A DNA stretch of 64,000 nt from an uncultured Gammaproteobacteria bacterium (lineage in GTDB: Bacteria; Pseudomonadota; Gammaproteobacteria; HK1): NCBI GenBank assembly GCA_958295465.1, contig OY282353.1:1426001-1490000 (forward strand). The letters run 5' to 3'. The notes under the pieces are model-generated. The model was given only the letters and a program-made list of their open reading frames with translations. It ran no database searches and was not told where the DNA came from. The translations under genes were made by a program, and so were the position numbers. Of the stretch, positions 40,643 through 50,109 are shown in pieces (the first letter of the stretch is position 1; every line of letters starts with the position of its first letter).

Positions 40643-40970
40643 TCAGGCTGTCATCGCCGACTCTTGCCGTTGGTAGTAACAGTGTGCCTCGAACGCAGCC
40701 GGAGGCACCTGCCCGAGGGGTTCGAACAGGCGCCGGTGATTGTACCAGTGCCCCCATTCGAGGGTGGCGAGTTCCACCGCTTCGCAGTGACGCCACGGCC
40801 CGCGCCGGTTCCCGCCCCCGCTTTCGCGAGGACGAGCTTGCGCGGGAATGACGGATGACTTCGCTTTTGTACAGCCCGATGATGGATTCGGCCAGAGCCT
40901 GCCCCCGGCTTGACCGGGAGGCGTTGTCGCAGGAGTCGTCCACGCTTCCCACCGGGGGCGCGATGCCCAT
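40643..40970 (-). pseudogene. IS3-family transposase (OrfB) C-terminal remnant
   Basis: Reads SVDDSCDN, ALAESIIGLYKSEVI and, after an interruption, RGPWRHCEAVELATLEW, then NHRRLFEPLGQVPPAAFEA and HCYYQRQESAMTA-stop, the characteristic end of IS3 OrfB integrases. Between 40800 and 40860 a CGCGAAAGCGGG-type repeat splits the frame. Only the C-terminal third remains; no terminal inverted repeat is clear. Confidence 0.85.
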
Positions 40971-41040
40971 CTGCGCGAGGCGCCCGCAGGACGCGCCGCC
41001 CCCGGGGGACCAGGCCCGTGGTCCCGCTCACCCCTGGCGT

Positions 41041-41982
41041 TTTTCGTTGTACGCTCATCCCGGACCCCGGCGCTTATCCTGCCCCGCTACGGCATTCCGA
41101 GGAGCACGCCCATGACCTTCGACTGGAGAAACCAGCCCGACGACGTCGTCGAGCGGCACTTCAATCCCCGTACCACCGTGCCCGATCCGCAAGCCCTCCT
41201 GGACGAATACGCGCGCAAGGCCGCGGAGACGCGCAACGAGATCCGCGGCCGTTACGACCTGCGCTACGGCAAGGGGGAGAAAGAAACGCTCGATCTCCAC
41301 CTTCCCTACGGCGCCCCGAACGGCGCGCTCGTCGTCTTCCTGCACGGCGGTTACTGGCGCGGACTCGACAAGTCCGACCACAGCTTCGTCGTGCCCACCT
41401 TCACCGAAGCCGGTGCGGTGCTGGCCAACGTCAACTACGATCTCTGCCCGAGCGTGACCCTCGACGTGATGGTCGAGGAGATCGAGCGCGCGGTGCTGTA
41501 CTGCCACGGCAACGCGCGCGAATGGGGCGCGGACCCCTCGCGCCTCTTCCTGGTCGGCCACTCGGCCGGCGCCCATCTCGCCGCCTCCATGCTGATCGAC
41601 GACTGGACGAGGCACGATCTGCCGGCTGGCCCGATCCGTGGCCTGGTCGGGCTGACCGGGATCTACGAGCCGGAGGTGATCCTGCGGGTGAGCGTCAACG
41701 AGGAAGCGCGGATCGCGCCGGAGGTCGCCGCGCGCCACGACTGTCTCGCCCGCCCGCCCCGCGGCGGTGCGCGGGTGCTGCTCGCGGCCGGCGGCGACGA
41801 GCCGCGGGGGTGGATCGATCAGACCCGGGCCTACGCCGCGGTGTGCGCGTCGGCCGGGCTCGACGCCGAGTGCGTCATCGTCGAGGGCGTCAACCACTTC
41901 TCCCTGCTCGAACACGCGGTGACCGGCGGCACGTCCCTCAACCGGTCGATCCACGCCCTGATCCGCGGCTGAGAAGGGCGCC
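41041..41982 (+). repeat. Direct repeat copy A (alpha/beta-hydrolase segment)
   Basis: From TTTTCGTTGTACGC through the hydrolase gene; nearly the same sequence starts at 50040 in the same orientation. The PhyH tail that follows in both copies is less collinear. Together they bracket the 42.3-50 kb defence island. Confidence 0.9.
41112..41972 (+). CDS. Alpha/beta hydrolase (arylformamidase-like)
   Basis: A 286-residue hydrolase with oxyanion motif HGGYWRG, nucleophile elbow GHSAGAH, an Asp/His triad completed by the C-terminal GVNHFSLLE. HGGYW and GHSAGAHL are typical of kynurenine formamidase-type hydrolases. The intact copy of a duplicated gene; the second copy (50110-50812) has two deletions and an insertion. 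It was probably convergent with a PhyH-like dioxygenase before rearrangement. Confidence 0.88.
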   Translation: MTFDWRNQPDDVVERHFNPRTTVPDPQALLDEYARKAAETRNEIRGRYDLRYGKGEKETLDLHLPYGAPNGALVVFLHGGYWRGLDKSDHSFVVPTFTEAGAVLANVNYDLCPSVTLDVMVEEIERAVLYCHGNAREWGADPSRLFLVGHSAGAHLAASMLIDDWTRHDLPAGPIRGLVGLTGIYEPEVILRVSVNEEARIAPEVAARHDCLARPPRGGARVLLAAGGDEPRGWIDQTRAYAAVCASAGLDAECVIVEGVNHFSLLEHAVTGGTSLNRSIHALIRG

Positions 41983-42072
41983 ATGATGCCTGCCGCGGTT
42001 CAACGCTCGACCTCCGTTCCGTGAAAGTGCGCGCACTTGATCCGGGAAGGGCGCCATGAAACCTGCCGCAGT

Positions 42073-42320
42073 TCAACGCTCGTAATGCTCGGCCTCGCGG
42101 GGGCCGGCCCGCATATCGGCAATCGCCTGCCGCACGTCCTCGATCGCCGATTCCAGGCGCGAGGCCACCGCTTCCGGTGGCTGGCCGAAGGGAAGGGTGT
42201 CGATCAGGCCGGCCAGCCGTCCCTGTGCGCGCCAGGCGACGTGTCTGGTCCATTCGGCCCGGAAGTTGCGCCGGCTCGTTGACCATCATCACGTAGTCGA
42301 GGGCGATGGTGCACTCGTGG
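42073..42320 (-). pseudogene. Truncated duplicate of the PhyH-like dioxygenase
   Basis: Matches the 3' end of the intact gene at 55502-56503, with a deletion of about 280 bases internally (the join lies near 42255-42262) and loss of the 5' half. The C-terminal peptide GPREAEHYER is readable up to the stop. It is the mirror image of copy B, where the dioxygenase is intact and the hydrolase is broken. Confidence 0.85.
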
Positions 42321-42498
42321 TCTTGATGATGGAGGCAGAGTCAAGCTTGCCAGGCAGATCCGTGGAGAAGACCCGGAGCGCCCGGATCGTCCGGCCGCTT
42401 CGGCGGATCGAGCCTCGACAGGTTGCAGAACGGGCGCTTGGTGATCTTGCGCGGCATTACCGCCGCCCGGCCGGATCGATCGCATCGGTCGGTAGATG

Positions 42499-44155
42499 CT
42501 ACGCCCGCACGTCCGCATCGCCGGGTGCGCCCCCTGGACCCACGTCTCCCCGCCTCGCCCGCACGGTCTCGAAGATCTCCCGGGCGAGAACGGGGAACGC
42601 CGAACCCTGAAATTCCTTGTCCGACATGTAGCGCGTCACGATCCGATCGTTCTCTCCCATGCGTTCGATCATGAGGTCCTCGATGAGGCTGCGAACGCCC
42701 ATCTCGAACCTGTCGAGCGGATTGGCGAGCGCCGTCCGTACCACGACATCGCTGTTGCAAGCTTTTTCCTTGATCTGATCGAAGAAGAGACGATCTTCCT
42801 CCGTGAACTGCGTCCTGGCGTTCCGAAGGTTTGTAGAAGATCCGGGCGAACGCCTCGACCTCGCTCCAGTGGTAGATCCGGGTCAGGTCGAGCGCGTGCT
42901 TCATAGCGCTCGAAGGAGAGCTTGTAGCGCACCGCGTGCAGCCGTGAAGGGGTGACCACCATCGCCTTGTGGTGACGACGATCCGGGTGCCGTCGATCAG
43001 CGCGGCGGCGAGCTGCCTGCTGTCCCGGTCGATGGCCTTGACCACGCCCTGGGTGTGCTCGATCTGGTAGATGGCATCCTGAAGCTGCCGGTCCAGCACG
43101 CGGCGATCGGTGATGACCACGACGCAATCGAAGACCTTGCGGTCCTCGCGGTCGTGGAGGCTCGCGAGCCGGTGGGACAGCCAGGAGATGCTGTTGGTCT
43201 TGCCGCTCCCCGCGGAGTGCTGGATCAGGTAGTTCCGGCCGGAGCCCTCTTCGCGGGCTGCGGCGATGAGCTTCCGCACCGCGTCGAGCTGGTGGTAGCG
43301 GGGGAAGATCAGGGTCTCCCGGGTGATCCGCCGTACTCCCCCCTTGCCGTCATCCACCTTCTCGTCTTTCGTCTCGATGAACATGAAATGGCCGAGGACG
43401 TCCAGGAAACTGTCGCGTTCCAGCACCTCTTCCCAGAAATAGCCCGTGCGGTATCCGGAAGGGTGCCGCGGATTGCCGGCGCCGCAGCGCACTTCGCCCG
43501 GATGGCTACCGCGGTTGAAGGGCAGGAAGCGCGTCTCCGCCCCGCCGATGCGGGTGCTCATGTGCACTTCGTTCGGGTCCGCGGCGAAGTGCACCAGCGC
43601 CCGGGCCTTGAAACGGAACAGCGGCGCGCGCGGGTCGCGGTCGTTCCGGTACTGCCGCACCGCGTGACGCCAGCTCTGGCCGGTGCCGGGGTTCTTCAAC
43701 TCGCAAGTCGCCACCGGCAGTCCGTTCAGCGCGAACAGCAGGTCCACCGTGTCGTGTTTCTTCGGATGGCAGGGAGCCTGTCGCGTGATCGTCAGCTCGT
43801 TCTTTCCGTAAAGCGCCAGCACTTCTTCGTTCAGCGCATGGGCGGGCTTGAACCAGGCCATCCGGAAGGTCTTGCCGTAGAACTTGAAGCCGTGCCGCAG
43901 CACGTGCAGCGTGCCCTTGAGATCGAGCTCCCTGGCCAGCGCGCCCGCCAGCAGGCTTTCGAGCCCGTCAGCGTGCAGCGCCCTCATCTGCGCCCACAGC
44001 TTCGGCTGCGTCGCTTCGAGGAAGGCGCAGATCCGTGCCGGGAACAGGGCGCGTTCCGCCTCCCATTCGGCGTTGGCGACGCGCCGCCAGCCGCCCTGCC
44101 GCAGGAGGATTTCCTCCACCCGGCGCTCGAAGGCATGTTCGGTGGCGGTGTTCAT
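42499..44155 (-). pseudogene. hsdR: Type I restriction endonuclease subunit HsdR, degraded
   Basis: Codons from MNTATEH at 44155 run cleanly through the nuclease domain (ATCELKNPGTGQSW) and the first helicase motifs (LIQHSAGSGKTNSISWL, CVVVITDRRVLDRQL) to DGTRIVVTT. Then about 200 codons, including the DEAH region, are missing. AMVVTPSRLHAVRY, YHWSEVEAFARIF and the C-terminal LIEDLMIERMGENDRI/VTRYMSDKEFQ follow in shifting frames. The protein cannot cut DNA. hsdM and hsdS are absent from the window. Confidence 0.88.
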
Positions 44156-44225
44156 CTCGGGGATTCCCGGTGTTCGTGTCCGGGGATACAAACCCGGTTG
44201 TCGAAGGCGGGTTCGGCCGCGGCGT

Positions 44226-45395
44226 TCATGACCCTGGCCGCAGCTCGATGTCATGGATGTTCTTCAGGGGCAGAGCGGTGACGGTGTCGGTGAGCGGGTA
44301 CTCCCGATCCCCCGGATACAGGACCCACAAGTGCGAAAGCCCCAGGTCTTCGATGACCACGTGCATGGACTTCGTGGTGCGCGGGGCGTCGGTGCATTTG
44401 AACTCGAAGCCCCATCGCCTTCCCCGCCGCAACAGCATCAGGTCCAGCTCGGCGCCGCGTTGGGTGGCGTAGAAATACGCCTCCCGTTCCCCGTGCGCAA
44501 TCAGCGTCTGCTCCAGCGCGAACCCCTCCCAGCTTGCGCCGTAGCGCGGATGCGCCGGCAGGTCCTCCATCTCTTCCAGGCCCAGCAGGAAGTGCAGGAT
44601 GCCGCTGTCGCGCAGGTAGACCTTGGGTGACTTGACGAGGCGCTTGCCCAAGTTCTCGAACCAGGGCGGCAACACCCGGATCATGAAGGCGCCCGCCAGC
44701 AGGTCCCGATAGTGGTTCACCGCGGTGACGCTCACGTCCATCGATCGCCCCAGCTCCGAGGCATTCCAGGTCTGTCCGTGGTAATGCGCCAGCATCCTCC
44801 AGAAGCGGCCCAACGCCTCGGGCGAGACCTTCGAGCCCAGCCCCGGAACGTCCCGCTCCAGGAAGGTGCGCGTGAACGACTGCATCCATCGCCTCCAGGC
44901 CGCGGCCGAGCGCGCAAGATACGCTCGCGGAAAGCCGCCGCGCATCCAGAGCCGGTCCTGGCTCCCCGGCCCGACCTCGGCGAGCGAGAAACCGCCCACG
45001 TCCACGAAGAGGATCCGCCCCGCCAGCGTCTCGGACACCCCCCTGATCAGATCCCAGGAGGCGCTGCCCAGCAGCAGAAAGACCGCGTTCCGGTTCCGGT
45101 CGTCACAGATCGGGCGCAGCACCTCGAACAAACCCGGCATCCGCTGTACTTCGTCGATGACCACCAGGCCCTCGCTCCGGCGGAGCAGCCTCTCGGGGGT
45201 CCCGGACAGTGCTGCCCGGGTGGCGGCCACTTCCAGATCGAAGGCCGTGGACGGCCCCGGCCATGCGGACGCCACCTGCCCGGCCAGGGTCGTCTTGCCC
45301 ACCTGCCGGGCGCCCAGCAGGGCGACCACCGGGGCTTCGGAGAGCCCTTCGGTGACTGCCGCCAGTAGATCGGGGCGTGTAATAGATTGTTGCAT
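44226..45395 (-). CDS. AAA ATPase with DUF4143 domain
   Basis: A 389-residue AAA_14/DUF4143 protein. Walker A is LLGARQVGKTTL, Walker B LVVIDEVQRMP, a sensor region is FLLLGSASWDLI, and the C-terminal half has the nuclease-like core GAELDLMLLRRGRRWGFEFKCT. Such proteins are widespread in accessory DNA, possibly addiction or defence modules; function unproven. Intact, and the first gene inside the island on this side. Confidence 0.88.
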   Translation of the reverse strand: MQQSITRPDLLAAVTEGLSEAPVVALLGARQVGKTTLAGQVASAWPGPSTAFDLEVAATRAALSGTPERLLRRSEGLVVIDEVQRMPGLFEVLRPICDDRNRNAVFLLLGSASWDLIRGVSETLAGRILFVDVGGFSLAEVGPGSQDRLWMRGGFPRAYLARSAAAWRRWMQSFTRTFLERDVPGLGSKVSPEALGRFWRMLAHYHGQTWNASELGRSMDVSVTAVNHYRDLLAGAFMIRVLPPWFENLGKRLVKSPKVYLRDSGILHFLLGLEEMEDLPAHPRYGASWEGFALEQTLIAHGEREAYFYATQRGAELDLMLLRRGRRWGFEFKCTDAPRTTKSMHVVIEDLGLSHLWVLYPGDREYPLTDTVTALPLKNIHDIELRPGS

Positions 45396-45476
45396 ATTGT
45401 TCTTTTATAATTGGATATTCAACGATTCCAGAGTACTTGACAGATCGGGTTCCGTCCATCCTCCGACATCGACGGA

Positions 45477-46301
45477 GTGGCGGGTGGGTGCTATTCGCTC
45501 CAACTCGAAGGGATCGAGGAGGTCTACGTCACGGATGCCTGGCACTCGCTCTCCATCGAGGGGTATCGCGTCAGCCCGGCCCTGATCGAGCGGGTGCGCG
45601 GCGGCGCCTGGAACCCCGACCGCAACGAGGAAGATCGGGCGCATCGCGACGCGCTCGCCGCCCGCGGCTACTGGCAGGCGTACCAAGCCGTGCGCGGCAG
45701 CGCCCGCCGGGTGGCCGAAGGCGAGAACCCCGGAACGGTCGCCGAAGAAGACCACCGGATCTGGTACCGGGAGATGTTCGCCCCCAGCGTGGCCACGGGT
45801 CTTGCGCGCCCGGCCGACCTTGCCGGATACCGTAACACCCCCGTCTACATCCAGCGTTCGATGCACGTGCCGCCGAGTCCGTCCGCGGTCCGTGACGCGA
45901 TGCCGGCGTTCTTCGACCTTCTGCGCGATGAGCCGGAGCCTTCCGTTCGTGTCGCGCCCGGGCACTTCCTGTTCGTCCACGTCCATCCCTGTCCGGACGG
46001 CAACGGGCGCATCGGCCGGTTCCTGATGAACGTGATGCTGGCGGCGGCCGGCTGGCCGTGGGCCATCATCCCGGTCGAGCGGCGCGACGAATACATGGCG
46101 GCTCTCGAAGCTGCGAGCGGCGACCGCTGGCGCGATCGCTTGGCGATTCCGCGTAGCGGAATCGCGGGCGCTCCGGCCAGCGCCGGAGACGGGCGAGGAA
46201 CAGTCTTGTTCCATACGAGCGTGCGCCGGGAGATCGGCCCGTTCGCCGACTTCCTCGGTGGACTGGTGGACGGGAGGCCGGGCTCTGGAGCGGGAGGCTG
46301 A
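45477..46301 (+). CDS. Fic-domain protein, probably N-terminally truncated, with palindrome insert
   Basis: A 274-residue protein. The Fic core motif is HVHPCPDGNGRIGRFLMN (HxxxDGNGRxxR), and an inhibitory helix YHSL-like element is WHSLSIEGYRV (SxxxEG) at the N-terminus. Fic enzymes transfer AMP to target proteins. Relatives carry a longer N-terminus, and here the frame opens right after a stop at 45438, so the start was probably lost. Near the C-terminus about 30 codons (RWRDRLAIPRSGIAGAPASA) come from a REP-type palindrome, which splits the usual ALEAASG..PFADFL end. Confidence 0.7.
   Translation: MAGGCYSLQLEGIEEVYVTDAWHSLSIEGYRVSPALIERVRGGAWNPDRNEEDRAHRDALAARGYWQAYQAVRGSARRVAEGENPGTVAEEDHRIWYREMFAPSVATGLARPADLAGYRNTPVYIQRSMHVPPSPSAVRDAMPAFFDLLRDEPEPSVRVAPGHFLFVHVHPCPDGNGRIGRFLMNVMLAAAGWPWAIIPVERRDEYMAALEAASGDRWRDRLAIPRSGIAGAPASAGDGRGTVLFHTSVRREIGPFADFLGGLVDGRPGSGAGG
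46143..46189. repeat. REP-like palindrome inside the fic gene
   Basis: GCGATTCCGC-GTA-GCGGAATCGC (46143-46165), followed by CTCCGGC-CA-GCGCCGGAG. The first stem is identical to the one in the pstC-pstA gap (22214-22236). It keeps the fic frame open, adding about 25-30 codons. Confidence 0.75.
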
Positions 46302-46345
46302 ACGATACGGCGGGCAGGGCGAGTGGTTTCATCAGAATCCGTGCA

Positions 46346-46885
46346 TCAAACTCCTTCGAAAGGGAAACTATCGAATATCGCCTCTGCGAGTGTGTAAATA
46401 CCATGATAATCGTATCGTCCGAATTTTGGTACCCAGTATCTGCCATGCGCCAACCAATGACGGTACTTGAAGGCGCCTTTCAAATTCGAAATTACATTTG
46501 AAGATACTGATGATTTCTTCTGCCATACCTGAAAAATGTCATCCTCCAGAGATACATGCACGCCTTTCCGGGCGTGCAATTCTCTGAATACACGCGAAAC
46601 AGGATCTTTCCTTCTCCTATAGCAACGCTGCAAGAAATCTACTCGAAAGGCCGCTTCCAGCGCCGCAAGCAGACTCATGGATGCAGCACGATCCTGTTCT
46701 TCAAGGAGGGAATTCATTTCCCATCGAATTTCTTGCGATGTATAACCGGCAAAACGCACCGCCGAACGAACATTGCCGAAATCGAAGTAACTTCTTATCG
46801 ACGCTTCGACGTCTCCATGATGTCGGCCGATCTCGTCCAGTTCGAGATGTTGTCTGGAGAAACCGACTCGCCTGCGCCTAGCCAT
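46346..46885 (-). CDS. HEPN-like protein (putative RNase toxin)
   Basis: A 179-residue mostly helical protein ending with KGAFKYRHWLAHGRYW, where RHWLAH fits the catalytic R-X4-H of HEPN ribonucleases. The N-terminal half is helical (MNSLLEEQDRAASMSLLAALEAAFRVDF). Its ATG overlaps the stop of the upstream gene by eight bases, giving a two-gene operon. HEPN proteins in such pairs are often toxins; the identification rests on one motif and fold pattern. Confidence 0.65.
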   Translation of the reverse strand: MARRRRVGFSRQHLELDEIGRHHGDVEASIRSYFDFGNVRSAVRFAGYTSQEIRWEMNSLLEEQDRAASMSLLAALEAAFRVDFLQRCYRRRKDPVSRVFRELHARKGVHVSLEDDIFQVWQKKSSVSSNVISNLKGAFKYRHWLAHGRYWVPKFGRYDYHGIYTLAEAIFDSFPFEGV

Positions 46886-47417
46886 TCAAAACTTCCATTA
46901 TTGCATTCTTGAGAGATTCCTCCTGGAGTTCTATGTATTTTATATTCGGAGGCGGGGTCGCTATCTTCCAATCCCACTGTGCAACCGGATCCAAATGTTC
47001 CTCCGGCGGTGGCTCTTCATTCTCCGTCCATATCCGCACATTGATCTTCGGACCGGAAGAATCCTGGGGGACAAGAACGAATTTGACGGTTCCATAGTTG
47101 CTCTTCATATCTACTCGTCCTTTGGCTCCGATCAAAAGCGTCCCGACAGGATCCAGGTAAATCTTGTTGGAACCGATCTCTACGACAAGAGATTCGACCT
47201 GATAGTTGCCAAGGAATTCTTCGTGCAACTGTTTCTTTCCATAGTGGAGTCGCACCTTTCCTTCTTCTATGTAGGAACGCAGAAAGGTTTCTACCGTCTT
47301 GTAGAATCGATCCAATTGCTGTCTCCACTCCTCGATCTCTTTGTCTCGATCAATTCTGGACTCATCGGACCTGGCCGTCTGTTCGGCTATGAATTCATCG
47401 AATGTCGTGTGTATCAT
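46878..47417 (-). CDS. Unrecognised partner of the HEPN-like protein
   Basis: A 179-residue protein with a helical N-terminus (residues 20-60, RDKEIEEWRQQLDRFYKTVETFL) and a beta-rich C-terminal half (VESLVVEIGSNKIYLDPVGTLLIGAKGRVDM). I do not recognise the family. Overlap with the HEPN gene suggests an antitoxin or regulator. ATG 47417 is chosen over 47429. Confidence 0.65.
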   Translation of the reverse strand: MIHTTFDEFIAEQTARSDESRIDRDKEIEEWRQQLDRFYKTVETFLRSYIEEGKVRLHYGKKQLHEEFLGNYQVESLVVEIGSNKIYLDPVGTLLIGAKGRVDMKSNYGTVKFVLVPQDSSGPKINVRIWTENEEPPPEEHLDPVAQWDWKIATPPPNIKYIELQEESLKNAIMEVLNG

Positions 47418-47611
47418 TGTGTCCTCCAAGGTGCTCCGCTACGGCTCGGCAGTGCGTTTCCGTATCCCATAAGATCTTGTACGGCTTTACCGACCTGTTC
47501 GCCATCCTGTCATAGAGGCGCCGGCTCGTCGATGGCTGCCTCGCCGCGTGCGTTCCAGCAACATCGAATGTTGATCGGTTTGTGAGGTAGGGACATTCTC
47601 CAGATGTTTCA

Positions 47612-48276
47612 TCAGCTCTCTCCTGGCAACAGCCGGTGCTGACGTCGCAACTCCCTTGCTACGAACGGCGCATGCCGCATCAGGTAGTCGAACGATATAT
47701 CTCCATTCCAGTAATCTCCCGCGTATTCGGCGCGAGCCGAGCAACATGTGTGGTCGCTGAGTCGCAGGCGCTCGATAGTGTCCGCCACCGCCCCGGCGAC
47801 ATCATCGGGCAGGTCGTTGCCCGAGATCACCTGGAAACCGACCAGTTCCAGTGCGAACCAATCTTCCTCGATTTCAAAGGGATCCAGAACGTCGGCGGCG
47901 GCTCCCTTCCGGGCGTTCATCAACGAGCACGCCAGCCGGTAGTTGCTCCATTCGTAGATCTGATCCCATTGCTTCGACTTGGCGACTGCGTGATCGACGC
48001 TGGGCGCACCCGTGTCCCGGGGGATGTAAAGGCACAAGTACGCGCAGATCCGATGATAGCTCCGCATCAGATCGTCCAGCATCTTACGCCAGTACGGCGG
48101 AAACTTGGCGGCAGGAATGGCGTCTCTCGACGCCGCGACCGGCGCATAAGGCTGGCCCCGGCAGTGCGCGGCGGGTCCGGCTGCTCCCCCGCGAGTTCGG
48201 CAATGGCGCGCAGGCCGGGCTGTCTTACCTTGCTGTCGAAAGCCGCGGGCTCCGGCGCCGGAGTGACGGGAATCAC
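47612..48276 (-). pseudogene. HNH nuclease PtuB-like, frameshifted
   Basis: GTG 48276 overlaps the stop of the ATPase gene as GTGA. The first frame reads IPVTPAPEPAAFDSKVRQPG and on to AELAGEQPDPPRTAGA. The expected continuation, AASRDAIPAAKFPPYWRKML, then ICAYLCLYIP and the HNH core SVDHAVAKSKQW..YEWSNYRLACSLMNARKG, lies in a different frame. The shift falls near a GGGG run at about 48158-48163. PtuB is the nuclease of the Septu defence system. As written the protein is broken, unless frameshifting or a sequence error restores it. Confidence 0.75.
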
Positions 48277-49601
48277 GGAGTCCCCCCACGGCGCTCCACG
48301 AATGCGTTCCATCGCACCCAGAACCGATCGACGTCCGGCAGCACCGCGCGCAGCTCTTCATGAACCTGCATCACCGCATCGAGCGGTGGCTCGGACTCCC
48401 GGAGAAGCTCCATCGCGCGCAGGATCGCCCGCTCCGCTTCCACGCTGCCCCGGTCCGTCGCCAAATCGAATGCTTCGCTCGTCAGCCAGGCACCGGCAGT
48501 GCCGCGGGGCGTGTATAAACGCCGGTGCAGGTGCGCCCGTGGAGGATCGCCTTCGAGATCGAGGTCGAACCAAGCGTCCTGCTCCGGGTCGAACCATGCT
48601 TCGGCGGATGCCAGTACCAGCGGTGAGTGCGTGGTGACGATAAGCTGAAGCTTGATGTCTTCCTGAAGTTCGTTGCCAATATTCAGCAGGGACGTGAGGA
48701 TCGACCGCTGCCATTGGGGATGCAAATGGCTCTCCACCTCGTCGAACAACATGATGATCCGTTGCGAGGTTTCCTCGCCACGCAGCTCGGCTGCAATCCG
48801 ATGTTCACTCCAGGTCCAGACGAGCATATATGCGAGCGCGCACACGCGGCGAATACCGGATGAGGCGTGCAGAATCGGCACCGAACCGGCACAGGTTGTA
48901 TTGATGGATGGGATGAAGCGGGAGTCTTTGACTGACAGACGCATGAGTGGTCCTGATTCGATGGCACCATCTGGATTCTGTCCGGGTGATGACAGCGTCC
49001 TCAATACCGAAGCCATGATTCTCGCGTTGTAGTCATCCCTCGCTCCGATCCATGCTGACCAGTCATACAGTAATCCGTTACAAACAGGAGTCGCACGGCC
49101 GTCCACGTGGCTCCGGAGCCCATCCCATACTTCGGCCTCGGTAAATACGTATGCGGGCCACCCCCTCTCTATATCGGTATTGTCCTGTCGTTGCCAGTAG
49201 TTTCGGGCGGGATCCCATACGGAAAACGAACCGTCCGCGTGTGCGTATACGACCAAGCCAGGAAGCCAGGGTCGGCCTGGCGTGCCAAGCCATGCCTCAT
49301 TCTCTTGTGAATACTCCCATTCAGACTGAACAAATCGAGTTTTGCCGTGACCAGTGAATCGAATAAATGCGGGTTCTCTGCGGTTCCGGGGTCGTGCTGG
49401 GAAACCGGAGGTCATGCTCCAGTTGACTTCCTGCGGCCAGCGGCGGGTCAGCGCCCACCACGCGACATCCAGCAGGAAGCTCTTTCCGAGTCCGTTGTCT
49501 CCGGTGAGGAGATTCATCCGAGGCGCGAACTCGAGCTCCATACTGGGCGCGGGGCCTACATTTTCTAGTTTCAGGGATTCAAGCATGTCCCGAATGACCA
49601 T
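48273..49601 (-). CDS. AAA family ATPase, PtuA-like (Septu-type)
   Basis: A 442-residue ABC/SMC-type ATPase: LKLENVGPAPSMELEFAP, Walker A LTGDNGLGKSFLLD, a long insert, then Walker B IIMLFDEVESHLHPQWQ and the H-loop LIVTTHSPLVLAS. This pattern, next to an HNH gene, is that of PtuA in Septu systems, where ATP controls the nuclease. MVIRDML at 49601 or MLESLKL slightly downstream is the start. The partner HNH gene is frameshifted, so the system may be inactive. Confidence 0.85.
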   Translation of the reverse strand: MVIRDMLESLKLENVGPAPSMELEFAPRMNLLTGDNGLGKSFLLDVAWWALTRRWPQEVNWSMTSGFPARPRNRREPAFIRFTGHGKTRFVQSEWEYSQENEAWLGTPGRPWLPGLVVYAHADGSFSVWDPARNYWQRQDNTDIERGWPAYVFTEAEVWDGLRSHVDGRATPVCNGLLYDWSAWIGARDDYNARIMASVLRTLSSPGQNPDGAIESGPLMRLSVKDSRFIPSINTTCAGSVPILHASSGIRRVCALAYMLVWTWSEHRIAAELRGEETSQRIIMLFDEVESHLHPQWQRSILTSLLNIGNELQEDIKLQLIVTTHSPLVLASAEAWFDPEQDAWFDLDLEGDPPRAHLHRRLYTPRGTAGAWLTSEAFDLATDRGSVEAERAILRAMELLRESEPPLDAVMQVHEELRAVLPDVDRFWVRWNAFVERRGGTP

Positions 49602-50109
49602 AATGTATCGATGTTTTGACTGCATCCTTTCCGGGATGCGGGCGCCGTGCGCATCGGTCTGCTTACCTTAGCCCCCGGACGGTGTCCCGTCCACCGCTCC
49701 GCTCAGTGCATGGCCGGAACCGAATCGGTGCTCATCCTGCCGGAAGCATCGCTCTTCGGATGTCCTCTCCCACGGACCCACGATCCGCGGCCATATCAAA
49801 GGCCGGCGGCCCGCTCAGCGCGCAGCCGGAGCCGGGCCGGTGATCATCGCCGTGAAGCGTGCTGCACTATGGAGCAATCGGCAACGAGGGCGGGCAGGCC
49901 CGCCCGCAGATGCTCAGGCGGCCGGGAAGGCCACGAAATCCCGGCGATGTAATCGTGCTCGGGGCGTTGGCGGAAATTGCCGCCTTCGAGCGAAAGCCCG
50001 CTCACGCCTCGTCGGTCCGAGGCGAAGCCTCGTCAGCGGTTTTCGTTGTACGCTCATCCCGGACCCCGGCGCCATCCTGCCCCGCTACGGCACTCCGAGG
50101 AGCACGCCC
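49602..50109. other. Gap between the Septu-like pair and hydrolase copy B
   Basis: About 510 bases without a supportable gene. It contains direct-repeat copy B from 50040 and several short palindromes (for example CCGAGGCGAAGCCTCGTC near 50017-50034). Small frames on the plus strand have no ribosome-binding site or family resemblance. Confidence 0.5.
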
